A DNA stretch of 64,000 bases from Lyophyllum atratum (Eukaryota; Basidiomycota; Agaricomycetes; Agaricales; Lyophyllaceae). Shown in pieces: positions 63,386-64,000 of this stretch. The translations under genes and the position numbers were made by a program. The stretch lies in assembly GCA_014905825.1 (NCBI GenBank), contig JACGCN010000024.1, forward strand, positions 496,001-560,000. Direction: 5' to 3'. The notes below the pieces were generated by a model. The model worked only from the letters and a program-made list of their open reading frames with translations. It was not told the DNA's origin and did no database searches. How positions within the stretch are numbered: the stretch's first letter is position 1; each line of letters begins with the position of its first letter.

Positions 63386-63654
63386 ACGATTAGATAATCA
63401 AGATAAGATAGCCGAGGGTGATGCGAATAATGGTGAACAGTGAAAGCTCGGGGCCCATAACCTGTTGGAAACCAGGTACCGAGGACGAGGTGTTGGAGTG
63501 TGACTCGCGTATTGGCGCGTCTGGGTCACCGACGCGTCTGGGTCACATGACTCGCCCAGACGGATGCGGCGGAGCAGCAGAGGGAGAGACGGAAGCAAAA
63601 TGGTACTGTACAGTACCACGCGAGCGGGAGGGTATGGTGGACGGACGGACACAG

Positions 63655-63810
63655 GCATGCCTCAGTCGATTCCCTATACACGACTGAGGTATGCCGTCTT
63701 ACTTATATCATTCCACTTACTTCTCATTAACGTTACTCTTAGTCTATATTACAACAGGTACTATCGAATACAGTCGATTCCCTATACACGACTGAGTCTA
63801 TATTACAACA
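63655..63810 (+). repeat. LTR 3' portion of a plus-strand Copia element, with internal duplications
   Basis: The end TATTACAACA at 63810 sits directly before a copia-type primer-binding site. GTCTATATTACAACAGG occurs at 63742-63758 and again ending at 63812. CAGTCGATTCCCTATACACG ACTGAG occurs at about 63662 and 63771, each copy itself an inverted repeat (CAGTCG...CGACTG). The 5' limit of the LTR is unknown. Confidence 0.55.
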
Positions 63811-63823
63811 GGTTATGGGCCCC
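63811..63823 (+). other. Copia-type primer-binding site (half initiator tRNA-Met)
   Basis: GGTTATGGGCCCC follows the LTR end directly. It matches the anticodon-region complement of initiator tRNA-Met and is identical to the PBS of the minus-strand element at 63462-63450. Confidence 0.7.
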
Positions 63824-63880
63824 GTTGCAGCTTGAACTCAGTTGTTTTTTTTATTTTGGAACGTCTCACCGAGCATCTGA

Positions 63881-64000
63881 ATGCACCCTGACACCGAACC
63901 TGAACCCGAACCTGAAACCCCCGAACCTGACACCACCGAAACCGAACCTGACACCACCGAAAAACCTGACACCCCATCTGACACCAAAACCGACACCCCC
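63881..64000 (+). CDS. Start of a Copia gag-like ORF, cut by the window end
   Basis: ATG at 63881 opens a frame that stays open for 40 codons to the window end. It consists of Pro/Glu/Thr/Asp repeats (MHPDTEPEPEPETPEPDTTE). Its place 58 bp after the PBS suggests the gag start codon of the plus-strand element. Nothing diagnostic of Gag is within the window, so the product is inferred from position. Confidence 0.45.
   Translation, partial: MHPDTEPEPEPETPEPDTTETEPDTTEKPDTPSDTKTDTP

Larger units (their letters stand above)
61469..63490 (-). mobile_element. Ty1/Copia-type retroelement, gag only, truncated or non-autonomous
   Basis: A minus-strand gag ORF (63234-62455) follows a primer-binding site at 63462-63450 that reads GGTTATGGGCCCC on the minus strand. 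It abuts an LTR-type end ...CCAACA (plus TGTTGG at 63463). This PBS is complementary to the anticodon region of initiator tRNA-Met, as in Drosophila copia. At 61469 the 28-bp sequence starting TGTTGGAAACCAGGTACCGA recurs in the same orientation, as an expected 3' LTR end. No protease, integrase, RT or RNase H frame occurs between gag and 61469. LTR outer limits and target duplication were not resolved. Confidence 0.65.

Overview
The window is nuclear DNA of a filamentous basidiomycete, most likely an Agaricomycete (mushroom-forming fungus). Genes are split by many very short introns (about 45-70 nt, mostly GT-AG with CTAAC/CTGAC-type branch sites), are packed on both strands, and have clear basidiomycete housekeeping orthologues. 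I found no prokaryotic operon, CRISPR array or phage. Exon maps were read by eye, so the outer limits of multi-exon genes are firmer than their internal junctions.

Layout. 0.4-8.6 kb: two paralogous secreted metallophosphatase genes in tail-to-tail orientation, with a small two-exon hypothetical gene and a U6 snRNA gene between them. 10.3 kb: U2 snRNA with its own TATA box. 11.5-14.8 kb: a multi-pass membrane protein gene divergent from the coatomer zeta subunit gene. 15.3-16.0 kb: a non-autonomous foldback DNA element with about 190-bp inverted repeats and a 6-bp target duplication. 18.1-24.8 kb: an F-BAR/SH3 cytokinesis-type protein, a CHY zinc-finger protein and a GH30 glycosidase. 25.3 kb: a second U6 gene. 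25.9-30.5 kb: a tandem VHL-beta-domain protein and a GH81 beta-1,3-glucanase with a beta-trefoil-like tail. 32.5-38.7 kb: Elongator ELP1 divergent from the rRNA-processing factor EFG1. 40.5-46.9 kb: an aldo/keto reductase and an FAD-linked oxidoreductase carrying a long disordered insertion. 47.5-55.7 kb: a DH-BAR RhoGEF and a PMR1-type Ca2+/Mn2+ P-type ATPase. 56.2 kb: tRNA-Ala(AGC) with an intron. 56.4-58.7 kb: a paralogue of the 11.5-14 kb membrane protein. 59.3 kb: a YAR1-like ankyrin protein. 61.5-64 kb: Ty1/Copia retroelement material, with one gag-only element on the minus strand and the start of another on the plus strand.

The genes are a mosaic rather than a pathway cluster. Themes are secretory-pathway maintenance (COPI zeta, PMR1), cell polarity and septation (F-BAR/SH3, DH-BAR GEF), translation and ribosome assembly (ELP1, EFG1, YAR1-like), spliceosomal RNAs (U2, two U6) and extracellular or cell-wall carbohydrate hydrolysis (GH30, GH81). 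The least described items are the paired seven-TM-like membrane family, the tandem VHL-beta protein, the FAD enzyme with its insertion, and the mobile elements.
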